Assembly: GCA_037576215.1 (NCBI GenBank) | Contig: JBANDB010000006.1 | Location: 992,001-1,056,000, forward strand | Source: Armillaria gallica | Lineage: Eukaryota > Basidiomycota > Agaricomycetes > Agaricales > Physalacriaceae | Length of the DNA stretch: 64,000 nucleotides | Direction of reading: 5' to 3' | In this document: positions 8,911-20,279 of the stretch, piece after piece | Layout: each line of letters begins with the position of its first letter | Numbering within the stretch: the stretch's first letter is position 1 | Notes under the pieces: model-generated | Told to the model about the DNA's origin: nothing | The model's database searches: none | What the model saw: the letters and a program-made list of their open reading frames with translations, nothing else | Program-made: the position numbers and the translations under genes

Positions 8911-11663
8911 ATGAATCGTCATCATCCGTACGGAGACAGTCCTATGGGGCGCCGTGGAGGATCACCACCTGGTCCCGGGCCTGAGCGCTCGCATCGATTC
9001 TCGGATTACCGGGGTGGGCCCCCTGGGCGTGGGAGAGGATATGGTCGTGGTCGTGGTAGTGGCAGTGGGCCTGGAGGAGGCGGGGGATACGGCTCCTACG
9101 ACAACATGAACTATGCTGCCTATGATCAACCCCCTCCGCAAGGCGACATGGGCTATGGCAGCTATGGAAATACCCCTCAAGATCCTTATTATCAAAGCAA
9201 CTATGACGCCGGTCCGTCAGCTCCGTACCCTGCTGCTGCCCCTTCAGCAGGCTATAATCAGGGTTACCCTAAATATGAAGGTGCGCTTGAAAATCTGAGA
9301 CTGAATGTTATCGCTGTGGCAGTTGCACCTTTTTATGTCGGGCTCGTAAAGTTAAGGCACACGGAAATACGCCGCTTGAGCTCGTTATCTCTTAAGGCGA
9401 ATCTAGCATGACCAGGCCGATGAGCACAGCTTGCAAACCGGGGGCGCTGAATCCACCCAATAATTTATCCATGGGAATGCTGAGGTCCTAAGCGCCAAAC
9501 GCAGATTGCCGCTGTGTGCGTCCGCGTGCCCAAGCCTTTTTGGATACTGCCTTTGTCTGTCTTCCGTGAATTTTGGATGTAAATCTCACTTTATCTATCA
9601 TTCCGTTGTCAGACGCTCCAGGTGCTTTCGAAGATGATCCTTATAGTCGTGGGCGACGCCCCCCTCCCCCTCGCAAGGAAAGAGATGACAAAGTACACGA
9701 TTCCATCATTGAAGAGCGAATTCAGCGCGAACGTCCCTGCAGGACTTTGTTTATTCGTAACATTAAGGCAAGTCTGCGCACAGCCCACTCTCGCAAGAGA
9801 TGGGCCTTATCAGACTATGACTGATGTCGTTTTAGTACGAAACCAATAGCAATGATGTGCGACGTTCGTTTGAAGAGCATGGCGACATTAAGACCTTTTT
9901 CGACTTGATATCAACACGAGGGATGGTATTCGTGTCATACGTGAGTTCTTGACGTAATTGTGAATGCCTCGACTGAGCCCTGGAGTATTATAGTATGATC
10001 TACGTGCTGCAGAGCGAGCCAGAGAGCGTCTGCAAGGGTCTGAAATCAGTGGACGACCGGTAAGTTCCTGTGATGACATCTCTCGGGCCTCTCGGTCTGA
10101 TTAATATGCATTCTAGATCGATGTTCACTATTCTCTTCCACGTGACGACAACGCGAAGGACGCCAAGAATAATGTAAGTTAGCTGAACTCCGTGTTTGCG
10201 CTATATCTGACTATATCTCAGGAAATGCAAGGATGTTTACAAGTTACGCTCAGAAGTTCGCCGTCCGGTCAACCAATTGATGACAATGAAGTGCGGCGGA
10301 AATTCCAGCAGTTCGGTGATGTCAAGTCCGTGAGACCTGTAGGCGAAAGAATTGAGTAAGTACCTATGCGTTCGCGATTCGTTCCAGCAAGGTCACTAAT
10401 TAACACTAAGTTCTCGGTACGTTGAATTCTACGACACTCGAGTAAGCCCCCTTCTTCAGTACGGCTTTGGATCCCCACTCATACATTAATGTGTGTAGGC
10501 ATGCGACGAAGCCTATGATCGATTACGCCACCAAGGCCTCCAAGATGGAGTGATGGATATCGTTTTCGCTTGGGATGCTAGCAGCGATGGCCCTCACGGC
10601 GGCGGCGGCAGGTAAATGTTATAATCCTAGCGTGTCAACGCTTGTAATAACAACCTGTCAGGGATGGCGCGCGCGATCAATGGGATGAAGGATCTGGGAC
10701 GCGTTCGCGTGGTCGTGGACGAGGTCGTGGGCGCGGTCGCGGCCGAGGCGGTCACGATGATGACTTTGAGCGCCGCAACGACTATGGACGAGACCGTGAC
10801 AGGGGTGGTCGTGGCGGAGGCGCCCGATACGACGATGATCACCACGGAGGACGTGGCGGCGGTAGAGGTGGATACAACGATCGCTATGAAGGCCATCGTG
10901 GAGGAGGAGGAGGAGGATACGGTCCCCCCCAAACCTACACTAATGGTTCATCTTCCTATAATGATGCACCACCACCTCCACCACCGGTTAGTCGTCTTAC
11001 TTGATGAGTTAATTGCTGTAACTCACCTTTGATCATAGGTTTCAGACGATCGTCTTGAGCAAGCACGAAAAGTACAACAGGTAAAGAATCTACGTTGTCT
11101 CTCGTTTTTGTTTCTGAAAATCTATCTTTTTTAGCTACTTGCTGCACTCAAACAGCCTGCTGGAAATACTCCACCCCCAGCGACAAACAGGCCTGTGCCT
11201 CCTCCGTCGAACATGCCAGCGTTGCCCCCGCCGCCTATGCAGCAGCAGCACAGCTCTGGTCCCGGTCCCGGTCCTGGTTTTTATCCCCCTCCTCCGTCTG
11301 CCGTCGCAGCTGCACCTCCAGCTGCTTCCTATCTCCCACACCCTTCGCAGCCCGCCGGCTCTATACCGCCTCCCGCCGCCAATCCTCTAAGCAGCCTCCC
11401 TCCGAATGTTCTCGCACTTCTGCAGTCGGCTCAGCAACAAGCACACACACAAGCACAAACACCACCCCCCGCTGGAGGTGGTGGTCCTCCGTATGGTATG
11501 CCACCGCCAGGGGCAATGATGCCTACAGCCCAATCTGCAGCAGCAAGTGCGAACGCGAGTTATCAACAACTTATGTCTTATCTCGTGAGTGTTTCTATTC
11601 TATGTCCTTGATCTGTTAAATCCTGAATGGGGTTACGCGCAGCAAACGGCTAAACGTTCTTAA
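8911..11663 (+). CDS. Mei2-like RNA-binding protein with two RRMs and an RGG region
   Basis: Probable mRNA-binding regulator. Domains in order: a Gly/Arg/Tyr/Pro-rich N-terminus (8911-9280); RRM1 with RNP2 LFIRNI and RNP1 RGMVFVSY (about 9745-10130), followed by AAERARERLQG and DVHYSLPRDD; RRM2 (about 10205-10580) with SRYVEFYDTR; a long RG/RGG tract (about 10660-10930); then Pro/Gln-rich low complexity to the end. The RRM pair resembles RRM1-RRM2 of Mei2-like proteins, but no third, C-terminal RRM is seen. The last intron (11586-11641) leads to the short exon QTAKRS and the stop at 11661; reading through instead would end at 11611. Intron 1 (9281-9612) is 332 nt, far longer than the others. 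About nine introns, including a 31-nt internal exon near 10411. Confidence 0.82.
9281..9612 (+). other. Unusually long first intron (332 nt)
   Basis: The donor GTGCGC follows GAAG at 9280 and the acceptor GTTGTCAG ends at 9612. Nearly all other introns in the window are 45-60 nt. The interior holds short matches to C/D-box snoRNA signals (GATGA near 9420, CTGA near 9447 and 9479), but the C box is imperfect and this is not called as an RNA gene. Confidence 0.6.
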
Positions 11664-12367
11664 AACGTTTTTATACGACTGTACATACCAGCCTAGTGAC
11701 TGTAGTTGTATCACTCTTGCTTTACTGTACGATGAAAATAGCGGATTACGCTACTTGGGGTTTACTAATCAGTAATGCGATACTGTCGTCGTAATTGACT
11801 TTAGTAGCAGTATTATAGTAGTAGGCCGAGGACTTTTTGCTTTTATGAAATGTGATGATCTTGCGTCGCAGATTGCCAGTTGGGTTGAAGGGTAGGTAAG
11901 TGTAGTGCTATTGCAACGCTCAGAATTTTCAATTCTCATCGATTTATACAGGCCGACCGTTTGTGTTGCAGCAGAGGGGAGTGGATACAGGCGCATCCGC
12001 TCCACACGAGCGTCCGACACGGTGTCGTAAAAACTCGCAGCACCGCAGCACCCAGCCCACTTTCAAGTTAAGCAATTATCAAGCTTACTCAAAGACGGGC
12101 TCGGCCTAGTTTTACCCATGAGCTACAATAACAGCAGAAGGCCCGAGGACTGACATTCTTACTAGACGATGCATTCATGACCAGCTCAACGCCATTAAAT
12201 GGAAGAATGAAAATGTATTTCCAGTACTTTTTACAACCTGACGGGCTCCCCATATGACGGTAGTTATACCTTGTAATACCAATAGCAGACATTGAAAACA
12301 ATGTGGGATGAACAAAGCGGAGCGAGCATGTAGTGTACGTTGTCAGTAACCCTGACCATGCAAATAT
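11664..12367. other. Convergent intergenic region, RRM gene / calnexin
   Basis: About 700 bp between two convergent genes. It is A/T-rich, with no supported open frame on either strand; it probably contains both 3' UTRs and polyadenylation signals. Confidence 0.5.
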
Positions 12368-14439
12368 TTACTTGCGCTTCTTGGCACCACCTTCTTCCTT
12401 CTTTTCACCACCAGCGGGGGCAACAGGGGCCGTTTCAGTCTTCTTGTCATCGGGAGTAGGAGCATCAGTCTTTTTCGAGGACTAGAACAGCGTCAGCGCG
12501 ATGCAGATACAAACCAGTCACGACAGCTACACACCTTGACGACGCGCTTTTGTTGACCACCAATAAGACCCAAAAGCGTGCCAACCATGCCGAAGAATGT
12601 GAGTAAAACAGCAGCAAGAGCAGCACCGGTCTCGGGGTGAGTCTTGAAGGCGAGAACAACGTCCAATTTGGCAAGATCGATGAAATCGAAGACCTTCTCA
12701 CGCAGGTAGCCAACAGGATCCTCACGGAACGTGAGATCATCCTCATCAGCTTCATCCTTGGGCTTGCTAGCGTCTACCTCGAGAGGCTTCTTAATGTCGA
12801 AAGTCTCAGCGGCCAAAGCTTTTGCATCCTCGAGCGAGTGTCCAACGTAGAGGTTATCGAATAAGATGTCTTCGGTCATGGTCCACAGTTCAATTCCAAC
12901 ACCGCCCTAACAGATATTGTTGAATAAGCTACGACCAGACTTCAAATGCGCATGACTTACGATCTTTGAAAGAGACTTGACCGGAGCAGAATCCTCAAAG
13001 AAGTCGGGGTTGGGAATCTTGCGAGGTGCCCATTCACCGATGTATGCAGGGTTGTCGATCATTGGTGCATACCACTTGCCCTTGTATGCAGGGTTGGCCT
13101 TATTGGGACTGCGGGCATTTATTATTATGACGTCTCTATTAAACAGGGCGAACAACTTACCGTTTCCATTCGCCGCAACCGGGAGCCTCAGCGCAAACCG
13201 GGTTGGCAACTGTGGGTGCGATCCAGTCACCGTCTTCCTCATCATCCCACTCTTCGGGCTTATCAGCGTCTATGATAGAGAATAGCATTAACTCACTGTA
13301 CAACGAATAAAACGGATCAGTGCATACCAGGGTCAGGGATGGTCAAGGGCTCGTTATCGAGCCAGCCTTCGGGCTTCTCCGCCTCTTCGTCAGGAATTTC
13401 GTAGGGGGCCTCTTCATCCCAGTCCTCAGGCTTGGATATGATGAGTGACGTGGTAGCCAGAACGTGGCGAGCAACTTTACCTTCGTGGCGTCAGGGTCAG
13501 CAATCCTTTTGGTGTCAACCCAGTCCTCTGGTTTGGTGTCCTCGGGATCATCGATCTCCTGGGGCGGGTTCACAGGAGGCTCGAAGTCTTCAAGTAGGGA
13601 ACCGGATTTCTGACTCTCGCCATTGAAGAAAACTTCAAAGGTATTGTCGGGGCTAAAATTGAAGCGTGAGTAAGTAGGAGTACGAAAACGCGACAAGACG
13701 CTTACTTGATAACGAGGGTATACAAGTTGGTCTTCTTCTCAATTGAGGGCTTGGGGGGAAGCTTGAGATGCTTCTCTTCGGTCTCACCAGTCTTAGGGTT
13801 TGTATGACGGAAGATGAAATGAACCTGTGAGGAAGGTTAAGCAATTGGCGACAGACATTGAAGCGCAAATTCCTCTCACCTTAGTTCCAGGACACGTAAG
13901 ATCAGGTCCGAACATAACGACCCAGGGCGTGGTGTCAGAGAACTCCTTGCCGCTGGTTTGGAAACCGTCTTCAAGAAGCTTGAGGTAACCGCCACCACAG
14001 TTGCCTCCCTTCTGGTACTTGACTTCGTACTGAACGACAAGAGGCTCGGTTTTGAAGTCAACGGGTTCGGCAAAGGGTGCTGAGATAGCGTGGTGCGCAG
14101 CCTTAGTCTTAGCAACAAGACCTAGGTCTCCATCGATGACAGAGATGGAAGGTTCTTCAACTTCCCACTGGCCAACATAGCTAAAGGTCTCTCCGCCAAC
14201 AGGCGTCTTCTTCGTCGCCTCTGAGGGTGTCCACCGTCCAGACCAATCTTCCGTGAATTGTTCGATGAAGGGGGCTTTGATTTCAGTAGGCTATGATACA
14301 AATATAGTTGAGCATGCATGAAAGATACAGAAGAAGGAAACTAACTCACAGTAAAGGATGGCTTCGGTTCGTCTGATTCTGTTTGGGCCAAGGCAGTGGT
14401 TGCTGCAAGAGCAAGCACAGAGTATGCTACGCTTCGCAT
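12368..14439 (-). CDS. Calnexin
   Basis: ER membrane lectin chaperone that binds monoglucosylated glycoproteins. ATG at 14439, then a signal peptide ([18 protein letters not shown]). The lumenal lectin domain includes [19 protein letters not shown]. The P-domain carries KPEDW, KPEGW and KPEEW type-1 repeats (about 13500-13230), followed by [19 protein letters not shown] and [15 protein letters not shown] type-2 repeats (13160-13000). Then comes [15 protein letters not shown], a transmembrane helix ([20 protein letters not shown], about 12620-12555) and a Lys-rich cytosolic tail ending KKRK. Short introns interrupt it throughout. All expected parts are present. It lies downstream of SNU114 on the same strand, with 266 bp between them that hold a cluster of CCACGT boxes, consistent with control by the unfolded protein response. 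Confidence 0.95.
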
Positions 14440-14570
14440 GGTAGTACGAAGGTCAAGGAAGAAAACCGTGTACGAGGAAAGGAAAGGAGGGAGGGATCAG
14501 CTGAAAAGTTGCAAGTACCTGCGTGGTCCTAAATACGAATTCCGGGGGCACGATCCTTTTATGGTTGTGG

Positions 14571-14650
14571 CCACGTATTACTCTCTTTCCACGTGATCAA
14601 TTTCCACGTTGACATTTTGAATGGGATTCCCGATGACTTTCGGAACGTGG
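14571..14650 (-). promoter_or_regulatory. Cluster of CCACGT/ACGTGG boxes upstream of calnexin (UPR-like)
   Basis: CCACGT occurs at 14571, 14589 and 14604 on the plus strand, that is ACGTGG read toward calnexin, and once in the other orientation at 14645. They lie 130-210 bp upstream of the calnexin ATG. ACGTG cores are bound by bZIP factors of the Hac1/XBP1 class that induce ER chaperones. The sites are seen; the regulator is inferred. Confidence 0.5.
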
Positions 14651-14705
14651 GTCATACTCCTCAGGTACTGTACGACAGCTCTACATTACTACAGTATTTA
14701 CAGCG

Positions 14706-17700
14706 TCAACCCAGAAGATCAGCATGTCCCGACGCCGAAAGAGCCAACTACAACGCGAACAGTTAAATTCAACACGCCAGATCACAGGTGTGAACCGAAT
14801 TGTACTCACCACAAACTCGTCATCCAAGTATTTGGACACGGCAATCTGATCACCGAGACCTTTTCGCCGGCGTGTTTTCAGCACAAGATCACGGGCCAGT
14901 GCTTGGCCTGATGCAGGTTCGAGTGGCCGCAATTTAATGCTTGTGTCCGTGGGATCGCCTGTCATTCTCATTGGAACCATTCGATACCCATGTGCTAATT
15001 AACCGAGCTCACCTGGAACTATTGACCAATGATCAAAGACTTGTAGGCAGAACGCCTGCCCTTGGGTGGCGGTTCTCAAGTCTGTTTCAAATCCATTGGC
15101 ATCAATAACTGGAATGAGCGCTTTCACTGTGTACAGCGGTGATCCAGCTTTTGGTGTGTCTTGTGTTACGTGCCCACGACGCCGAGCAAGAACTGTGTAC
15201 ACAGCGGATATGCAGTCAGCGGGGGTCTGAACTTCCACGTAATATATGGGCTCCATCAGACGAGGTGTTGCCTTACAAACGATAAACGTGAAGTTCTCTG
15301 CTTGAAAGAAAAATACTCACCATCAAAAACGACGAATAGCAGACCCTCCGGGCCGTGGGTACAATTTGCCCTCCTCCTCGGTAAATTGGCTCTTGAGCTA
15401 GGCTGGCATCCAGCACCCGGAATTTTACATTTCGCATGGCTGGAAAGTAATAGTGAGTCTTAAGGATGAATAAATTATTTTGAGCACATACGTTCATCGC
15501 AAAGCGGGCCTTCTCGGGCGCCCCATTGGAATCCTTGCTTGATGTGTTCCTTAACTGTACCCAGGAGTTTCTTATCGACCTGAAAATTTCCCAAGTGAAC
15601 AAGATGGCCGGTGAAAAGAAAGGTGTACTTGCCTGGGACGGTAACGTGTCATCCAGTAAAACATTCGGTCCGTTTTCATCCGGACCGAACGCCCATATTG
15701 ACCGTGACGCCAAAAGATCCCACTGGTACTTCTCCTGGAAGAAAGTCCCACGTTCTTTGGGGGTCATGCGCATATGAACACGTCCTCGTTCAATGTCCTC
15801 TGCAATGCCCCGTTCAAGAGGTTCCGCAATCATAGTGATCTTGTTCCTGAAAAGTGAAACCTTGAATATGATGCTGCGATATGCATAAGACAAACAGCTC
15901 TTACTTCTTGTTCGGTGTATCGGCGTAACACTTGAGAGCGCTTGTTTCGAGAACCGTTTCACAGAACTTGGTGACCGGATCTGAAACCTTGATCTCGATT
16001 TCTGAGAACAATTTCCTCAGGTCATGCATCACGCAGTCCAAGTACAGCTCCCCGGTCCCGATGACGACATGTTCACCGCTCTCCTCGACTTTGGTGGATA
16101 CCAGCGGGTATGATTTATTGATTGAGCGTAGACCCGACAGCATCTTCGGCAATTCCGATGGTGCTATTGGCTCGATGGCAATTTTCAAGACGGATTGTGT
16201 CGTATGCTTGATTGGTCGGAAGATGTGCAGGTCTTCTTCAATATCGGTAGCCGCTAACGTTGCTGTCTTCGATATCGAGGCATCTACACCACCTATTAGA
16301 ACTAAATTCCCGGCGGGAACTTCTTCAGCGGAAATGAAGTATCTGAATCGATGGTAAGTACTAGATGGGATATCCGGCGAGGGAACATACCGAGCTTCAC
16401 TGATCCAAATATCATCAACGGTGGCTGTCACCATATCTTCTTCATCCTCAGGAGAATAGCCTTCTCCTAACACCTTGATACTCATACCCTTGCGTAACGT
16501 ACCACTCATCACTCGCCCAAAGGCGCGGAATGACTGGGCATCTGTTGTGTGATACAACTTGGAGACTTGAACCATCACAGGGCCATCGGCATCACAAGCT
16601 TTCATTGAACTAGCCAGACTTGAAGTTTGAGGGCCACTATACGTGCCTTCAACCTGTTCTACCGTTAGCTGTGCGTTATCAAATAGACCGGAATGACGGC
16701 ATACCTTGTTCGCTGCGCCTTCGATAGGAGAAGGAATATGATCCACGATTACATCAACTAGACCAGTCGCAGGACCAAAAAATTGATCAAGAACAGCTTT
16801 CAATAATGGTCGAACATCCATCTTGTACATGACCGGCTTCAGTTGAATTCCCAGGCCTTGCAGAGTTTCTTTCAAGGTTTCGGTGTCCTCACTGAGGACT
16901 TGGGAGTATAGCTTATACAAAGGTTCCAAAATGAAGTGTACAAAGCTCCGGCTGTGTTCAGGATCTTTGGGCTTTCGAGTGAACTTTCGAGTTTCTGAGT
17001 CGAAGTAGATGTCACCCCACAGTCGGTCAGCAAATGCACTGACATCAAGTTTGCCTTTGTAAAAGACCTATCAGAATACGCGAAATTTTGCAAAAAGAAG
17101 AACGGACCAAACGCGTCTGCGTACATCTGCGCAAAAGAACGCAGAGTGAAGCACCAGCTCATGTCGGTGCTAGCAAAGGCGACGTTGCCGTGTTCTGGAC
17201 TAAGACGGAGCTCAGGGTCAGGATCAATGTTACTGAAAGACAAGGTCAGAAAAGAAAGAGATTGGTACAAGTAATGGCACCTGATAAACGTATTTATCTC
17301 CTCTATTGTATGCTTGATCTTGTAGTAAGCATCTTGAGGCTTTATCCTCAATTCAAGAATCAACCGATCAACTTTGTTCACGACAAGCGTGATTTTAATA
17401 TTTTCCTGAATAGCGTGTCGAATGATTGATTCAGCGCCTACCATAAGCTGCCTCAGAGTCAGAATAGGGCTTAAATAAAAAATCACAAGGAATTGCTCAC
17501 GCCTTCAACAACATCGACGACTAACAGTATGCCGTCAACAAGACGGATAGCCGAGGCAACCTCGTCGACAAAGTTGACGTGACCGGGTGTGTCGATCATA
17601 TGAACAAGATGGGACTTCCCACTTGTCGTAGAAAGAACAAGAGACATTGGAGATGATTTTATAGAAAGCTCCCTTGCACGAGAAAGGACATGGGTATCCG

Positions 17701-18397
17701 TATATCGCGTCTAAAACCTGATGAGAAATCTTCTCGGTATCGAAATAAAAAATGTACCGGGTGGTCTGAGTCCCAAACGAGTTTGTGCGTCTCGAACACA
17801 AGCATATCCATTAATGCCGTCTTCCCGTGGTGCAGATGCCCAACGACCGCCACGTTACGAATCATATCCGGAAAAGCTGTCATATTCAACAAAAACCTGC
17901 AAAACGAATTGGACTCTCCTCATCACCATAGTTGAATGAAGACTCACCCTTTGTCAAATCTCGTTTCAGGCATATCCTTCTCCTCTACTTGCCATTTTCG
18001 CACTTTTACGGGGGCAATGATAGGCTCTGTAAGCGGCTGGGCATCTTCTTCCTGAACCATAGTTTCAACGTCGGGGCCATAGACATCTGACGCAGAAGGG
18101 TAGTACTGTTTGTCTTCATGTAGAACGACAGCATTATGCACAGGTTCTGTTCATGATAAGACTGGTCAACGAAGTAAGCACAATGTTGGAAAGGTGAAAA
18201 CACGAACCGTCAATCTCCATGAGCGCATTGTCGTCTGGTCCTGGCATCTGCACATCCTCATCATATCCTTCTAGTGGTGCGGCACTTCCCGAAGGCTGGG
18301 CATACGAAGGAATTTGGGGTACATCGTCCTCGTCGTCAGAGTCAAGGTCGGCACCAATGTAGTTACCAAATTCGTCGTAATCGTCGAGAGAGGCCAT
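14706..18397 (-). CDS. SNU114: U5 snRNP GTPase Snu114 (EFTUD2)
   Basis: EF-2-like GTPase of the U5 snRNP that drives spliceosome activation with Brr2 and Prp8. From ATG 18397 the product starts with an acidic N-terminal domain ([19 protein letters not shown]), then G1 [12 protein letters not shown] (about 17850), G3 [11 protein letters not shown] (about 17580), G4 [11 protein letters not shown] (about 17365), and the EF-2-like domains II-V. These include [11 protein letters not shown] (15810), [11 protein letters not shown] and [18 protein letters not shown] (15190-15130). The C-terminus [21 protein letters not shown] continues through a last intron to [13 protein letters not shown] and a stop at 14706. 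About 13 short introns are inferred. GHLHHGKT instead of the translation-factor GHVDHGKT is typical of Snu114. Head to head with SAD1, another tri-snRNP component. Confidence 0.95.
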
Positions 18398-18681
18398 GGT
18401 AAGACGCGTGGTATTTTGTGGGCAGGAAATAAAAGTGCTCTATATTTCGTGCTGTCGAAAAAGTAGAGCGTATGGGTTTCCCTGCCTTCTCGAGCGTTTC
18501 GAGGTGAGAGACGAAGGGCAGACAGAAAGAGCACAGCCACATATCCTCCGTTCGTCTTTCTTCGCACGTCAAGTGGCTTTTACCTGTTCTGGCTCGCGTC
18601 TCGTAAAGCTGTTGGATTTTATCTTAAGCAAACCTTTGGATAGTTGCAAGATAACTCATTACTTCGTGTCTGTCGACTGCC
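18398..18681. promoter_or_regulatory. Bidirectional promoter, SNU114 / SAD1
   Basis: A 284-bp region between the divergent ATG codons of two genes whose products act in the same U4/U6.U5 tri-snRNP. It contains no other open frame of note. Shared regulation is an inference from the arrangement. Confidence 0.6.
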
Positions 18682-20279
18682 ATGGCCGAGACACCTACCG
18701 ACGAACGGCCCGCGAAGAGAGCCAAGATAGAAGAGAACGACCGAGAGGAAGAAGAGGAGGAGCAGGAGGAGGACGCAGTGATGGACGAGCCAGTACGCGC
18801 CTCGGATCTGTATCTGGACACAGTATGTTTCCATCTGTATGAAATGGCCCCGCCTGATCCCCTGCTAGATCAACCGCGCTGCCTTGGATTTTGACTTCGA
18901 AAAAGTGTGCTCAGTATCTACCTCCAATATCAATATCTATGGTTGTCTTGTCTGTGGAAAATACTTCCAAGGACGCGGGCGGAAATCATACGCTTATTCG
19001 CATTCCATTCACGACGATCACCATGTCTTCATCAACCTGGAGACCACAAAAGTGCGATACTCATCGTATTCTTTCTGTTTCTCTGCTAATGTTTGGGTAG
19101 GTATATGTGCTTCCAGATGGCTACCCGGTCTCTGACCCCTCCCTGGACGACATTGCCTACGTCCTTCACCCAACGTTTACAAAATCCAGTCTTCCACCTA
19201 CTCCCTCACAACCCCCTCCTACCAAACCAGCTTATGACTTGGCCTCTAATGCATACGTTCCCGGATACGTTGGTCTTAACAACATCAAATATAATGACCA
19301 CATGAACGTCATTATACATGCCCTTCTGCACATATCACCCCTCCGCGACGCGTTACTTCTGTCTCCTACCAACTCGAAGAATGGGACAGAGCTGACCAGG
19401 CGATTTTCAGCGCTAGCGAAAAAGCTTTGGAATCCTCGTCTGTTCAAAGCCCAGGTCTCGCCTCATGAGTTTCTCCAGGAGGTCAATCGTGCGAGTGGTG
19501 GCAAGTTCCGATTGGAGCAGCAGGGTGACCCAGTTGATTTTCTGGGTTGGCTGTTGAACCGTTTACATAAAGATTTGGGAGGTACGAAGAAGAAGAACTC
19601 TAGCATCATATTCTCCACGTTCCAGGGTCAACTACGCGTCGATACGCAGCAAGTCGTGGTTTCTGGAGACGGAGAAGCAAAGCCGCGCTTCGACATCGAT
19701 CGGGAAATAAAATCCACTATTTCACCGTTCCTCTTCCTTTCCATAGACCTCCCCCCACCTCCCCTATTCCAGGATGCCATAGAGAAAAACATCATTCCAC
19801 AAGTTTCACTCCAGTCGGTCGTGGCAAAGTACGACGGAAAGACAGCGCAAGAATCTTTGGGAAATTTGCGAAGATATCAGTGTCAATCCTTGCCACCATA
19901 TGTCATTCTCCACTTCAAAAGGTTCACTAAGAACGCTTTTGTGGAAGAGAAAAATCCAACCATCGTCAATTTCCCGCTGAATGGACTGGACTTGAGGAGT
20001 ACCTTTCCACGCCTTCACCGAAGCCTCTGCTGTACGATCTTGTCGCCAATGTGACTCACGAATCCGTCGCAGGCACGACGCGAGACAAAATCAACACGGT
20101 ATGGAAGGTTCACGTCCGTGCAGGAGAGAGGTGGTATCAGATACAGGATCTGATTGTGGAGGAGACTAGAAAAGAGATGATCTTTTTGGGGGAGACAGTG
20201 TTGCAGGTGAGCCGTACTGTGTCTACTATTTCAGTATGCTTGATTTTTCTCGTAGATTTGGGAAAGACGAAAAGAGTAG
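18682..20279 (+). CDS. SAD1: tri-snRNP factor Sad1/USP39 (full-length copy, with one frame break)
   Basis: Catalytically dead ubiquitin-protease-like protein that stabilises the U4/U6.U5 tri-snRNP. ATG 18682; acidic N-terminus; ZnF-UBP finger with CLVCGKYFQGRG (18943) and SHSIHDDHHVFINLET; USP fold beginning GLNNIKYNDHMNVIIHAL (19274), where the active-site Cys is replaced, as in USP39; QCQSLPPYVILHFKRF (19882). Introns: 18821-18867 and 19053-19101, plus one before the last exon (IWERRKE, TAG at 20277). Anomaly: at 19994-19998 the sequence has GAGG where the second copy has GAAGG. This single missing A replaces the last 78 residues with a short out-of-frame tail stopping at 20054. SAD1 is essential in yeast and this is the only copy with its 5' half, so a sequencing error is plausible; real inactivation cannot be excluded. 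Confidence 0.9.

Noticed and set aside
10627..11032. Long frames on both strands over the RGG tract of the RRM gene
   Set aside because: They arise from GC-rich Arg/Gly repeats; the spliced RGG frame of the RRM protein explains the sequence.
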